A stretch of 64,000 nt of DNA. Origin: Tunturiibacter empetritectus (GTDB lineage Bacteria > Acidobacteriota > Terriglobia > Terriglobales > Acidobacteriaceae). The stretch's first letter is position 1. Every line of letters starts with the position of its first letter. The DNA is taken from NCBI RefSeq assembly GCF_013410875.1, contig NZ_JACCCU010000001.1, positions 992,001-1,056,000 on the forward strand, read 5' to 3'. The position numbers and the translations under genes were made by a program. Under the pieces are notes generated by a model. The model was not told the DNA's origin and made no database searches. It worked only from the letters and a program-made list of their open reading frames with translations. Positions 1 through 9,247 of this stretch are shown piece by piece.

Positions 1-1801
1 TGCCTGCAGAGGCCTTGCGCCGGTTGGCTCCGGCGTGAGGCTTCTGTGCGGGGCGCGTGCGGACGGGCTTTTTCTTGCTGCCCTTATTTTTTACGGCCTT
101 GCTCTTTCCGGTCTTCGATGTGGCCTTCGATGCGCTGGTGGATGGGCTGACGACAGTGATGAGTTTTGTGCCGATGGGGGAGCCTAGGCCGGTGCAGGCG
201 TCCCAGCCGGGGCCAGCGGTAAAGCCTACGGGAGTGCCGGAGTAGTTGGTGCCGGAGGTGATGTCGTTGAAGGCGGCTTTGCCTTTGGCAGCGTAGAGGG
301 CGGGTTGAATGAATCCTGCGGAGGTTCCGTTTTGCGCATTGGCCAGAGCGATGAGGCCAGCCCAGAGGGGAGCGACAGCGCTGGTGCCGCCGATGGGGAG
401 GGTCTGGCCGTCGACGCGGATGGTGTAGCCGGTGGAGGGGTCGGCGTTGCCGGCGACGTCGGGGACGCCGCGGCCGCCAGTTGATGTGGTGGGGGCGGCG
501 ACGCCTGCGTTGGCCTGCCAGGTGGGCAGAGGGAAGAAGTTGCTGACGCCGCCGCCGGTTGCGCCTTCGTTGCTGGCGAGCTCGTTCCAGACGACCTCGG
601 AGGTGATGGTGGAGCCGGTGGCGATGAGCTTGGTGCCTCCGCAGGCGAGGACGTGGGGGCTGGAGGCGGGGAAGTCGACGTGGTTCTGGCCGTCGGTGAC
701 GGTGTCGGTGGAGCCGTTGTCTCCGGCGGCGACGGTGATGGTGATGCCGAGGGCGGCGGCGGACTGGCAGGCGGCGTCGAGGGCGTTGAGGGATTGGGTG
801 GTCCAGGAGGATTCGGGGCCGCCCCAGCTGATGGAGATGACGCTGGGCTTGTTGGTGGTGTCGTGGACGGCGGTGGAGACGGCGTCGATGAAGCCCTGGT
901 CGGTGTTGGGGGCGAAGTAGACGACGATGTTTGCGCCGGGGGCTACGGCGGCGGCGACTTCGATGTCGAGCATGACTTCGCCGTCGGCGCTGTTGACGTT
1001 GGTGGGGGTGTTCTTGCCGCCGTCGACGGAGATTGCGGTGACTTTGGGGGCCTTCTGGTTGAGGGTCTTGAAGTAGGCGGTGAGGTCAGCGGTTTTGTAG
1101 CCGCCGCCGAGTTCGATGAGGCCGATGGTTTGGCCGGCGGCAGAGGCGTTGGCGGGGAACTGGTAGAGTGCGGCGACCTGGGGTGGAGTGTAGGAGATGT
1201 TGGTGGCGGCGGCGTGGGCTACGGCGGAGTGGGGTTGGGCGAAGCCTCCGCCCTGGGCTAGCTTTGAGGCGAGGTCGCCGGTCTGGCCTGCGATGCGAAA
1301 GTGAGGCTGGGCCTGGGGGCGGTTGTCGAGTCCGAGGACAGCTTCGACGGGGCCGACGAGTTGTGAGGGAAGGGTGATGCTGCCCTCGCGGACGCGGTAG
1401 GTTGCGCCGTCGTAGGTCGTGTGGACGAGGGTGACGCCGAAGGCCTTTTGCATGGCGGCTGAGGTGCCGGAGAGCTTGATGGTGCGGCACTCGAGGCTGA
1501 GGGGGTCGGGCACGACGGTGAGGCCGAACTCTTTGGCGAAGGCGCGGACGAGTTTGACGGCGGCGTGGTCGGCGGCGTGGCTTTGCTTGTATTGGGCGCG
1601 GGTGAGGCGCTGCTTGCCGAGGCGGCTGGCGGCTTTGAGGGGGGTCTTGCGGCGGACGATGACTGAGACGGTGATCTTACCGCTGGAGGGTGCGGGCTTT
1701 TCGGTGGCAGGCTCAGCCGTAGAGGGTCGGAAGAGCTCTCTTTCGCTGCCGGGTAGGGTGGTTCGGGGGGACGCTGCGAGGGTTTTCTTTTGGGTTGCCA
1801 T
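1..1801 (-). CDS. Sedolisin-family (S53) serine-carboxyl peptidase, kumamolisin-like, 3' end beyond window
   Basis: Six hundred codons are open from the ATG at 1801 down to the window edge, with no stop, so the C-terminus is missing. It is a kumamolisin-type acid endopeptidase. A pro-domain covers roughly residues 40-170 and a subtilisin-like catalytic domain roughly 190-550. The catalytic set is visible: Glu275 and Asp279 in GEVMLD, Asp361 in AAGDNGSTD, and nucleophile Ser474 in GGTSAVAP. The calcium-site pieces FNDITSG (Asp513) and GWDACTGLGSP (Asp534) follow. After about residue 552 the chain becomes a Ser/Thr/Lys-rich basic tail that runs off the window. I see no classical signal peptide; some known sedolisins also lack one. 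GGAG lies about nine bases before the ATG. The family normally acts outside the cell at low pH after self-cleavage of the pro-domain. The gene uses C-ending codons and seems to stand alone. Confidence 0.93.
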   Translation of the reverse strand, partial: MATQKKTLAASPRTTLPGSERELFRPSTAEPATEKPAPSSGKITVSVIVRRKTPLKAASRLGKQRLTRAQYKQSHAADHAAVKLVRAFAKEFGLTVVPDPLSLECRTIKLSGTSAAMQKAFGVTLVHTTYDGATYRVREGSITLPSQLVGPVEAVLGLDNRPQAQPHFRIAGQTGDLASKLAQGGGFAQPHSAVAHAAATNISYTPPQVAALYQFPANASAAGQTIGLIELGGGYKTADLTAYFKTLNQKAPKVTAISVDGGKNTPTNVNSADGEVMLDIEVAAAVAPGANIVVYFAPNTDQGFIDAVSTAVHDTTNKPSVISISWGGPESSWTTQSLNALDAACQSAAALGITITVAAGDNGSTDTVTDGQNHVDFPASSPHVLACGGTKLIATGSTITSEVVWNELASNEGATGGGVSNFFPLPTWQANAGVAAPTTSTGGRGVPDVAGNADPSTGYTIRVDGQTLPIGGTSAVAPLWAGLIALANAQNGTSAGFIQPALYAAKGKAAFNDITSGTNYSGTPVGFTAGPGWDACTGLGSPIGTKLITVVSPSTSASKATSKTGKSKAVKNKGSKKKPVRTRPAQKPHAGANRRKASAG

Positions 1802-1970
1802 GTTTTGATTCTCCAAATTTGGGGATGAATTTGTGAGATGGGTCGGATTGGATGGCGAGTGGTCATCGAGATTTACGAGGACCTATAGTATGCCCGTGTT
1901 GGTTGAGAGGGAAGCTGGGTCGACTATTTGGTTTGGAAGGTTCGGATGGTATGGGTGGGTGGATGGTGTC

Positions 1971-2004
1971 GGGATCCTTCACTCCGTTCAGGATGACGGC
2001 GAAG
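1971..2004. repeat. Short palindromic intergenic element (REP-like)
   Basis: In the gap between the sedolisin and the channel-like gene, ATCCT and AGGAT arms enclose TCACTCCGTTC. The wording (GGATCC, then CTTCACTCCGTTCAGGATG) resembles short dispersed repeats that recur between genes in many bacteria. Only this copy is visible here, so repeat status is inferred from form. Confidence 0.35.
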
Positions 2005-2036
2005 GGCGCACAACGGCTGCTGCTGCGACAAGGTGG

Positions 2037-2783
2037 TTAGAAGTGGCGGAGGGGTTCGGTGGTGGTGGTGGATTTGAAGTCGGGATCGTTGGGGATGGGG
2101 TCGAGGTTGGAGCGGAGGTCGGCGCTGCGTTCCAGGGAGCGGCTGACGATGTCGCGGGAGCCTAGACCGACGGCGAGGGCGAGGGTGAGGACGATGCCGC
2201 CGAAGAGGATTCCAAAGGCGAGTTCGACGACGGCGCCGCCGATCTGGAGATGGTCGAGGACCATGGCTGCGGTGAGGACCAGGACGAGCCACTTGATGCC
2301 GAGAGAGAGGAAGCGGGCGTACTGGAGTTTGGCGTTGACGGCTCCGATGAGGACGGAGCGCTCGAGGAAGCGGGCGATGAGGGTGCCGGCGACGAGGAGG
2401 AGGACGGCTCCGATGGAGTGGGTGAGGTAGGGCAGGACGTATAGGGAGATCTGGGATTCGCCGGGGAATGCGGCGTCGAAGGCGGAGATGCCGATGAAGC
2501 AGCCGATGGCGACGCATCCCCAGAAGACGACGCGGGCGAGCAGGGCGGTCGGGCTGTGGGCGGGGGACCAATCGGAGATGGTGGCGGAGGAGTTGCGGGC
2601 GAGGCGCTCATCGAACTTGGCGGCGGTGAGCGAGCGGCGAAGGAGCGCGGCGAGGCCCATGCCGATGGCGGTCATGATGACGAGCGCGAGGAGAAGGGCG
2701 ATGAGGGCTGGGAGAAAGCTCGCCAGTTTATAGAGGACCTGTTGGGCGGATTGACGGAGTGCCTGTTCGACTTGTTGCCACAT
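2037..2783 (-). CDS. Small polytopic membrane protein, mechanosensitive-channel-like (conserved TM helix family)
   Basis: The protein has 248 residues and starts at an ATG preceded by AAGGAGA. Hydrophobic segments lie near residues 20-48, 84-102, 112-142 and 160-212. The last one contains the glycine-rich stretch GILFGGIVLTLALAVGLGSR, which resembles the pore-lining helix of the MscS/CmpX-type conserved TM-helix family. The soluble beta domain and large C-terminal cage of true MscS are absent: after the last helix only about 35 polar residues remain, ending in a Thr-rich tail. It is therefore best called a channel-like inner-membrane protein, perhaps involved in osmotic or envelope stress; substrate and gating are unknown. 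It lies downstream of the GT-like gene on the same strand, with a 75-base gap. Confidence 0.72.
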   Translation of the reverse strand: MWQQVEQALRQSAQQVLYKLASFLPALIALLLALVIMTAIGMGLAALLRRSLTAAKFDERLARNSSATISDWSPAHSPTALLARVVFWGCVAIGCFIGISAFDAAFPGESQISLYVLPYLTHSIGAVLLLVAGTLIARFLERSVLIGAVNAKLQYARFLSLGIKWLVLVLTAAMVLDHLQIGGAVVELAFGILFGGIVLTLALAVGLGSRDIVSRSLERSADLRSNLDPIPNDPDFKSTTTTEPLRHF

Positions 2784-2858
2784 GAGAGGGTCTCCTTACG
2801 GGTGCTGGTCTTTGTTGATTGCCGCTATTTCTTAGAGCCTTTTGTTGGAATGCTTTCT

Positions 2859-4067
2859 CTATGGGTTGAAGCGGTCGGGCCAGCGCCAGCGTGATACGAG
2901 ATAGGGTTTGTCGGCTTCAAAGGCTACGGCTAGATCCTGGATGTGTTTTTCGGGCGGAGTGCCTGTGCTGATGAGCGTGAGATGAGAGGCGACCCAGGCG
3001 AGATAGAGCGGGGTGAGCGCGCCGAGGAGGTGACCGCGGTTGATGGTGCGGAGGCGGTAGGCGAGGATGAAGTCATAGACGATGCGGGCCCAGAGATTGT
3101 CGGGCATGCGGAAGCTCTCGGGTTGAAGCATGGAGAGCTTCTTGAGGCCGAGGAGCGAGTTGGGCGGCAGGACGAGGGACCAGATCTCGTGGAGGTTGGT
3201 GTAGGCGAGACGGAAGGCGTCAAGCATGGACGCGGTGTCTGGCGGCTCGGCGACGTGATTGGTTTGCGGAAGGGGCTGGACGGGCTGGGTGCCGCGGGCG
3301 CGCTGCCAGAAAGAGGCTTTAGCGTCGACGTCGGAGAAGAGGGAGCCGGCGATGAGGGCGAGGAGGCTATTGAGGTCGCGATTCGCGGGTTGAGGAAAGG
3401 TACGAGGGGTGGCCTCTACTTCGGCGATGGTGAAGTTGGCGGTTGCTGCTTCGGCTAGCGGCCAGAGGAAAGAGTCGTCCTGGGAGGTGGCGGTGAAGCG
3501 TTGCGCAGTGGAGGCGAGACGGTTGGCCATGCGGAGGGAGAGGCCAAGGTCGATCGCCAGGGGGAAGCGTGGACGCGTGCCGAAGAGGGCGCGGGTGACG
3601 GGATAGAGGATAGCGGAGTTGACGAGGCCTTCACGGGGGCCGAGCTCGTAGTGGGCGACGGAGAGATCGCAGGTGAGGGCGGATTTGGCGAGGGCGCGGA
3701 TGGTCTCGGGTTGGAGGGACTGGCACTCGGCGCCGAGGAGGAGGCAGGTGGTGGCGCGGTTTTCCTGCGCAAGTTTGTAGGTGTTGAGATAGTCGGCCGC
3801 GGTGAGAACCCAGGGGGTGGCGGAGACGGCGGTGGGGGTGTAGGGGATGATGCGCAGGGGGCTGCCGGAGGAGAGCTGGGGCGCGGTGTCGGGGGTGGCG
3901 ACTAGGACGGTGTCGTTGGGGAAGGCGAGGGCGAGGTTCGAGAGGGTGGTTTCGAAGGCGTCCTGCGAGAGGGGAACGAGGCTGACGAGCGTGCTGCTCG
4001 TGGTGGTGGTCGCAGACGTCGCGCTGGCGTTGGAGGAGAGGTCGATATTTGTCTGCGCGGAGGCCAT
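2859..4067 (-). CDS. Degenerate GT-A-fold glycosyltransferase-like protein (mannosylglycerate-synthase-like architecture)
   Basis: The protein has 402 residues. After a Ser/Thr-rich N-terminus (1-27), a Rossmann-like start (VSLVPLSQDAFET) leads to the position where GT-A enzymes carry the DxD metal motif. Here LLLGAECQSLQPETIRAL (about 109-126) has no DxD. Further on, NSAILYPVTRALFGTR and AIDLGLS (about 171-177) match in layout the NxxVYPLTRALYG and GDFGFS elements of the mannosylglycerate-synthase/GT2-like group, again with altered key residues. An alpha-helical C-terminal half follows (about 240-400). I infer descent from a nucleotide-sugar transferase with probable loss or change of metal-dependent catalysis. 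No clear Shine-Dalgarno is seen before the ATG. No partner gene points to a pathway. Confidence 0.5.
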   Translation of the reverse strand: MASAQTNIDLSSNASATSATTTTSSTLVSLVPLSQDAFETTLSNLALAFPNDTVLVATPDTAPQLSSGSPLRIIPYTPTAVSATPWVLTAADYLNTYKLAQENRATTCLLLGAECQSLQPETIRALAKSALTCDLSVAHYELGPREGLVNSAILYPVTRALFGTRPRFPLAIDLGLSLRMANRLASTAQRFTATSQDDSFLWPLAEAATANFTIAEVEATPRTFPQPANRDLNSLLALIAGSLFSDVDAKASFWQRARGTQPVQPLPQTNHVAEPPDTASMLDAFRLAYTNLHEIWSLVLPPNSLLGLKKLSMLQPESFRMPDNLWARIVYDFILAYRLRTINRGHLLGALTPLYLAWVASHLTLISTGTPPEKHIQDLAVAFEADKPYLVSRWRWPDRFNP

Positions 4068-4398
4068 CGTGCGATGTGGACTTTCTCGGTTCGGTTGGCG
4101 GTGGCTCAGGTTGCGGATAGGTGGAGGTTACTTATTGTCTAAAGAGGCGCTGCTGCCGTGAGTGTACTGCCCATTGTAAGGCTGCGCGAGGGGAGGAGCC
4201 TGCGGGGTGGAAAGTTTTTGCGATGGAGGTTGCATGAAGGCGGTTTTCATAGACTTCCTTCCATGTCCGGTCTCAATTCCTCGTTTTGCGCATCTGAGGT
4301 CTTTATAGGTTTCAGGTAGAACGCTCATTCTTTAAAGAGATGCGTTGTGTGGTGGATGTGGTTGCTGGCAGGTTGCAGACGGCAGCTGGGAGGATTTT
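4068..4398. other. Intergenic region upstream of the GH15 gene
   Basis: These 330 bases separate two divergently oriented genes and should hold both promoters. I found no convincing -35/-10 pair. A 66-codon frame on the minus strand (4128-4328) is open but has no good ribosome site and an unremarkable composition, so I do not call it a gene. Confidence 0.5.
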
Positions 4399-6354
4399 GT
4401 GGCAGAACGGAAGAAGGTGGCAGGACGGAAGAAGAGAGACGATGTGGCGTTGCATGGGACGGTTGGCGAGACAGCGCCGCGTGGCTCGCACGATGGCCTG
4501 CTGCATGGAGCACTCCATGGATCGTTACATGGAGCTTTACACGGAGCAAGGATTGAAGACTACAGCATGATCGGGGACTGTGAGACGGCGGCGCTGGTCT
4601 CTCGGGAGGGGTCGATTGACTGGCTGTGCTGGCCGTCGTTTCCGGCTCCGGCGTGCTTTGCTGCGCTATTGGGGACGCGGGATCACGGCTTCTGGCAGAT
4701 TGCTCCGAAGGGGAAGGTGAAGGCGATCCGGCGGGAGTATGAGGGACACACGCTGATCGTGCGGACGACGTTCGAGACGCCAGAGGGAGAGGTGTGCCTG
4801 ATCGACTTTATGCCGCCGCGAGAGAAGCACTCGCATGTGGTGAGGATCGTGCAGGGAGTTCGCGGCAGGGTGAAGATGCAGATGGATCTTGCGATTCGTT
4901 TTGACTATGGAAGGACGGTGCCGTGGGTGACGAGCACGAAGGACGGACTGCGGGCGATCGCAGGGATGGACATGGTTTCGCTCAGGACGAAGGCGCGGCT
5001 GCGCGGGGAGGGGATGACGACGCGGAGTGAGTTCACGGTGCGGAAGGGGGAGACGATGAGTTTTACGCTGACCAACTCTTCATCTCTTGAGAAGTTGCCG
5101 CGTGAGCTGTCGGTCGATAAGGCCCTGGCGGAGACGCAGCGGTTCTGGACGAAGTGGAGCCGGAGGAGTGCGTATAAGGGGCCGTATGCCGAGGCTGTCG
5201 AGCGCTCTCTGATTACGTTGAAGGCGATGACGTATCGGCCGTCGGGCGGGATTGTGGCGGCGGTGACGACGTCGCTGCCGGAGAGGATCGGTGGATCGCG
5301 CAACTGGGACTATCGCTTCTGCTGGCTGCGCGACACTTCGTTTACGCTGCTGATTTTAATGCAGGCGGGCTTTACGGAAGAGGCCGTGGAGTGGCGGAGG
5401 TGGTTGCTGCGAGCTATCGCCGGGGCGCCGGACCAGGTGCAGACGATCTATGGGATCTGCGGCGAGAGGCAGCTGGTGGAGTGGGTGGCGGACTGGCTGC
5501 CGGGCTACGAGAATTCGCGGCCGGTGCGAATTGGGAACGCGGCGGTGGATCAGTTTCAGCTGGATGTGTTCGGCGAGGTGTCGGCGGCGCTGTCGAGAAT
5601 TCCGCAGGCCGACGAGGAGATACGCGTCTCCGCTACTTCGGTGCAGGCGGGGCTGATCGATCATCTGTGCACGGTGTGGCCGAATCCTGATGAAGGGATA
5701 TGGGAGACACGCGGCGGCGCGGAGCACTTTACGCACTCGAAGGTGATGGCGTGGGTGGCGCTGGATCGGGCGATCAAGCATCATGAGCAGTTTGATGGGA
5801 AGGGCGATGTAGAGCGATGGAAGAAGAACCGCGAGATGCTGCATCGGGAGATTTTGAGGAAGGGGTTCGATAAGAAGCTGAACAGCTTTGTACAGTCGTA
5901 TGGATCGAAGCAGCTGGATGCGTCGTGCCTGCGGATTGGGCTGGTGGGATTTCTGCCGATGGATGATCCGCGGATTATCGGCACGGTGGAGGCGATCGAG
6001 CGGCGGCTGATGAAGAATGGTTTTGTGGAACGATATGACACGAAGAAGACTGACGATGGATTGGCCGGAGGCGAGGGCGCGTTTCTGGCTTGCAGCTTCT
6101 GGATGGTGACGAATCTGTGGCTGATTGGAAGGAAGGAAGATGCGAAGGCGATGTTTGAACGGCTGCTTGCGCTGCGTAACGATGCCGGGTTGCTGTCGGA
6201 GGAGTACGATCCTATTGGAAGACGAATGGTGGGGAACTTTCCCCAGGCTCTCTCGCATATTGCGTTGATCCATTCTGCATTTGCGATGTCGGGTTTGTGG
6301 TCGCCCGATCAGAATGCTGCGGCAAAACCGAAGCAGCGTCGCGGGGCTAAGTAG
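4399..6354 (+). CDS. GH15-family glycoside hydrolase (glucoamylase/trehalase-like)
   Basis: The predicted protein has 651 residues from the GTG at 4399, chosen because GGGAGGA precedes it; a TTG at 4345 is the longer alternative and a GTG at 4417 the shorter one. The conserved start IEDYSMIGDCETAALV (about 52-67) opens the N-terminal beta-sandwich. The (alpha/alpha)6 barrel follows. It carries GSRNWDYRFCWLRDTSFT, the acid region GIWETRGGAEHFTHSKVMAW, and the base region LLSEEYDPIGRRMVGNFPQA. These are hallmarks of bacterial GH15 enzymes that release glucose from alpha-glucans or split trehalose; which one cannot be read from sequence. It lies 199 bases upstream of treY and treZ on the same strand, so a role in glycogen/trehalose turnover is likely. 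Oddities are two 18-base tandem copies at the start (4399-4434) and a Leu-His-Gly repeat at residues 34-50. Confidence 0.88.
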   Translation: MAERKKVAGRKKRDDVALHGTVGETAPRGSHDGLLHGALHGSLHGALHGARIEDYSMIGDCETAALVSREGSIDWLCWPSFPAPACFAALLGTRDHGFWQIAPKGKVKAIRREYEGHTLIVRTTFETPEGEVCLIDFMPPREKHSHVVRIVQGVRGRVKMQMDLAIRFDYGRTVPWVTSTKDGLRAIAGMDMVSLRTKARLRGEGMTTRSEFTVRKGETMSFTLTNSSSLEKLPRELSVDKALAETQRFWTKWSRRSAYKGPYAEAVERSLITLKAMTYRPSGGIVAAVTTSLPERIGGSRNWDYRFCWLRDTSFTLLILMQAGFTEEAVEWRRWLLRAIAGAPDQVQTIYGICGERQLVEWVADWLPGYENSRPVRIGNAAVDQFQLDVFGEVSAALSRIPQADEEIRVSATSVQAGLIDHLCTVWPNPDEGIWETRGGAEHFTHSKVMAWVALDRAIKHHEQFDGKGDVERWKKNREMLHREILRKGFDKKLNSFVQSYGSKQLDASCLRIGLVGFLPMDDPRIIGTVEAIERRLMKNGFVERYDTKKTDDGLAGGEGAFLACSFWMVTNLWLIGRKEDAKAMFERLLALRNDAGLLSEEYDPIGRRMVGNFPQALSHIALIHSAFAMSGLWSPDQNAAAKPKQRRGAK

Positions 6355-6553
6355 ATTTGCATCACCGAGGGCGACGACGGTTCGTCGAAGTTGAGAGGAC
6401 CGCTCGAAAGTTTCCGGGATTGTGTTGTCGACTGTTGGAATGCAACCAACGAGTGCATATGAGGCTCTAACAAACGACCTGGATCTTTTTTGTGCGGGAT
6501 ACCCGTGTGAGTTTTACTGCCTTGTTTCCTGAACGCTAACTTTCGATTGGTTG

Positions 6554-9247
6554 ATGATGCTACGAACTCCAGGTTCTACTTACAGACTGCAACTGCATAA
6601 AGACTTTACGTTCGACGATGCGGCGAGGATCGCCGACTATCTGCATGAACTCGGGATCTCACATGTCTACAGCTCTCCTTATCTGCAGGCTGCGCCGGAG
6701 AGTATGCATGGATACGACGTGGTCGATCATCAGAAGGTGAACCAAGAGCTGGGGGGCGCGGCGGCGCATGAGCGGTTCTGCAAGAAGCTGGGCGAGGCGG
6801 GGCTGGGGCAGGTGCTGGACATCGTGCCGAATCATATGTCGCTGGGCAAGGAAAATCGTTTCTGGTGGGATGTGCTGGAGAATGGGACGTCGAGCCGGTA
6901 TGCTTCGTTCTTCGATATCGACTGGCAGCCGCAGGAGGAGCGGCTGCGAGACAAGGTGCTGGTGCCGATTCTTGGGGATCAGTATGGGCGGGTGCTGCAG
7001 ACGGGTGGAATCAAGGTGGTGCGGCGAGCGGTGAAGTTTCAGGTGGAGTGTTCGGGGCAGTCGCTGCCGGTTTCTCCGCAGTCGCTGCCGGTGATTCTGA
7101 CGCGGGCGGCGGAGTATGCGAAGTCGGATACGTTGAGTTTTCTTGCGGCTTCGTTTGGGCGGTTGCCGGCGCCGGAGTATGTGGACCGGCGAACGATTCT
7201 GGCTCGGCATCGCGACAAGGTGGTGCTGTTTACGCTGCTGGACCGGCTGTGCGCGGAGGAGCCGGCGATCCTAGAGGGGATGGACCGGTCGGCGGCGGAG
7301 TTGAACGAGAACCTTGATGCGCTGGATGATTTTTTGAACCAGCAGAACTATCGGCTGGCGTACTGGAAGACGGCGGATCAGCAGTTGAGCTATCGGCGGT
7401 TCTTTGATGTGAATACGCTGATCGGTCTGCGGGTGGAGCGGGAGTATGTGTTTGAAGAGACGCATGCGCTGGTGCTGGACTGGCTGCGGCGAGGGGTGCT
7501 CGATGGGGTGCGGGTGGATCATCCGGATGGGCTGCGGGATCCGAAGGAGTACTTCAAGCGGCTGCGCGAGCGGGCTCCCGATGCGTGGGTGATTGGGGAG
7601 AAGATTCTTGAGCCGGGTGAGTTTCTGCGCGAGGACTGGCCGGTTGAGGGCACGAGCGGGTACGACTTTCTGAATGTTGCGGGGGCGGTGCTGGTGGCGC
7701 CTGAGGGCCTGATGGAGTTGTCCACGCTGTATGCGGATTTTACGGGGCAGCCTACGGACTTTCACGCGATTGCGCATGAGAAGAAGATCAACGTGTCGCA
7801 GGAGGCGCTGGGCAGCGATGTGAACCGGCTGACGTCGATCTTTGTGGAGATCTGCGAGGCGAATCGCGATGAACGCGACTATACGAGAGCGGAGGTGAGG
7901 CGTGCGATTCGGGAGGTGGCGGCTTGCTTTTCGATCTATCGGACGTATGTGGTGCCGGAGCGTGAGGAGATTACCGAGGAAGATCGCGAATACATTACGC
8001 AGGCTGCAGAGTGCGCGAAGGAGACGCGGCAGGATATCGACGGGGGGCTGTTTGATTTTCTTCGGGACGTGTTGACGATGCAGGTGAAGGGGAGACTGGA
8101 GAGCGAATTTTTGCTGAGGTTCCAGCAGTTCACCGGGCCGGTGATGGCGAAGGGCGTAGAGGATACGGCGTTTTATTGCTACAACCGGTTGACGGGAATG
8201 AACGAGGTGGGGAGCGATCCGGGTCGCAATGGATTGAGCGTGGAGGAGTTTCACTCGTACTGCAGGAAGATGCAGGAGACGCATCCTTGCACGATGACTA
8301 CACTGTCGACGCACGATACCAAGCGCAGCGATGATGTGAGGGCGCGGATGGCGGTGCTGTCGGAGATACCGGAGAAGTTTGGCGCGGCGATCCAGCGGTG
8401 GTCGCGGATGAACAATGCGTTTCGCGCACGCAAACCCGGAGTCGATCCGCTGCCGGACAGGAATACGGAGTACTTCTACTACCAGACTTTGATTGGGGCG
8501 TGGCCGCTGCCGATGGATCGTGCGCAGGCCTATATGTTGAAGGCGATGCGTGAGGCCAAACAGCAGACGACCTGGGTGGCGAATAATAAGGAGTTTGAAG
8601 AGGCGCTGAAGTTATTTATTGAGTTCACTTATAGCTACGCGCCGTTTCAACGGGAGCTGCAGCAGTTTGTGGAGAGGATTCTGGAGGCGGGGCGGGTGAA
8701 CTCGCTGGCGCAAACACTGCTGAAGTACACGGCGCCGGGTGTGCCGGATCTTTATCAGGGGACGGAGTTGTGGGACTTGAGTTTGGTCGATCCGGATAAC
8801 CGGCGGCCGGTAGACTATGCGTTGCGGCAGCGGCTGCTACAGGAGTTGAAGCAGATGAACGGCGGCGATGCAGCGGCGCAAGTGATGGCCAGAGCCGACG
8901 ATGGACTGCCGAAGATGTGGACGATTCATAAGGCGCTTCACCTGCGGCGCGAGCGGCCGGCGTCGTTTGGCACGGAGGCTGACTATGTTCCGTTGATGGT
9001 GGATGGAGCAAAGCATGATCATGTGATTGCGTATCTAAGAGGCGAGGATGTGGTGACGGTGGTGCCGAGGTTGATGATGAAGCTGGGCGGAGCGTGGAGG
9101 GATACTGTGGTGACCTTGCCTGAGGGACGATGGAGAAATCGCCTGACGGGAGTGGTGGTGGAGGGCGGCGAGGTTGAGGTAAGGGAGCTGTTGAAGGATT
9201 TTCCAGTGGCGCTGCTGGCGCGCGAAGAGGTTGGGGGAGATCGCTGA
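6554..9247 (+). CDS. treY: Maltooligosyltrehalose synthase
   Basis: This GH13 enzyme of about 897 residues converts the reducing-end alpha-1,4 bond of a malto-oligosaccharide to alpha,alpha-1,1, forming maltooligosyltrehalose in the cytoplasm. Visible motifs are DIVPNHMSLG, GVRVDHPDGLRDP, WVIGEKILEPGE, the TreY signature GPVMAKGVEDTAFY, STHDTKRSDDVRAR, and LYQGTELWDLSLVDPDNRRP near the C-terminus. Two adjacent ATG codons (6554, 6557) follow a TTG at 6551; I chose the first ATG, although no strong Shine-Dalgarno is present. The stop overlaps the treZ start by one base (TGATG), so the two are almost certainly translated together. Codons end mostly in G, in keeping with the G-rich plus strand of this part of the window. 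Confidence 0.96.
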   Translation: MMLRTPGSTYRLQLHKDFTFDDAARIADYLHELGISHVYSSPYLQAAPESMHGYDVVDHQKVNQELGGAAAHERFCKKLGEAGLGQVLDIVPNHMSLGKENRFWWDVLENGTSSRYASFFDIDWQPQEERLRDKVLVPILGDQYGRVLQTGGIKVVRRAVKFQVECSGQSLPVSPQSLPVILTRAAEYAKSDTLSFLAASFGRLPAPEYVDRRTILARHRDKVVLFTLLDRLCAEEPAILEGMDRSAAELNENLDALDDFLNQQNYRLAYWKTADQQLSYRRFFDVNTLIGLRVEREYVFEETHALVLDWLRRGVLDGVRVDHPDGLRDPKEYFKRLRERAPDAWVIGEKILEPGEFLREDWPVEGTSGYDFLNVAGAVLVAPEGLMELSTLYADFTGQPTDFHAIAHEKKINVSQEALGSDVNRLTSIFVEICEANRDERDYTRAEVRRAIREVAACFSIYRTYVVPEREEITEEDREYITQAAECAKETRQDIDGGLFDFLRDVLTMQVKGRLESEFLLRFQQFTGPVMAKGVEDTAFYCYNRLTGMNEVGSDPGRNGLSVEEFHSYCRKMQETHPCTMTTLSTHDTKRSDDVRARMAVLSEIPEKFGAAIQRWSRMNNAFRARKPGVDPLPDRNTEYFYYQTLIGAWPLPMDRAQAYMLKAMREAKQQTTWVANNKEFEEALKLFIEFTYSYAPFQRELQQFVERILEAGRVNSLAQTLLKYTAPGVPDLYQGTELWDLSLVDPDNRRPVDYALRQRLLQELKQMNGGDAAAQVMARADDGLPKMWTIHKALHLRRERPASFGTEADYVPLMVDGAKHDHVIAYLRGEDVVTVVPRLMMKLGGAWRDTVVTLPEGRWRNRLTGVVVEGGEVEVRELLKDFPVALLAREEVGGDR

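Noticed and set aside
4128-4328. A 66-codon minus-strand frame in the gap before the GH15 gene
   Set aside because: No Shine-Dalgarno and no recognisable feature; noted only within the intergenic entry.
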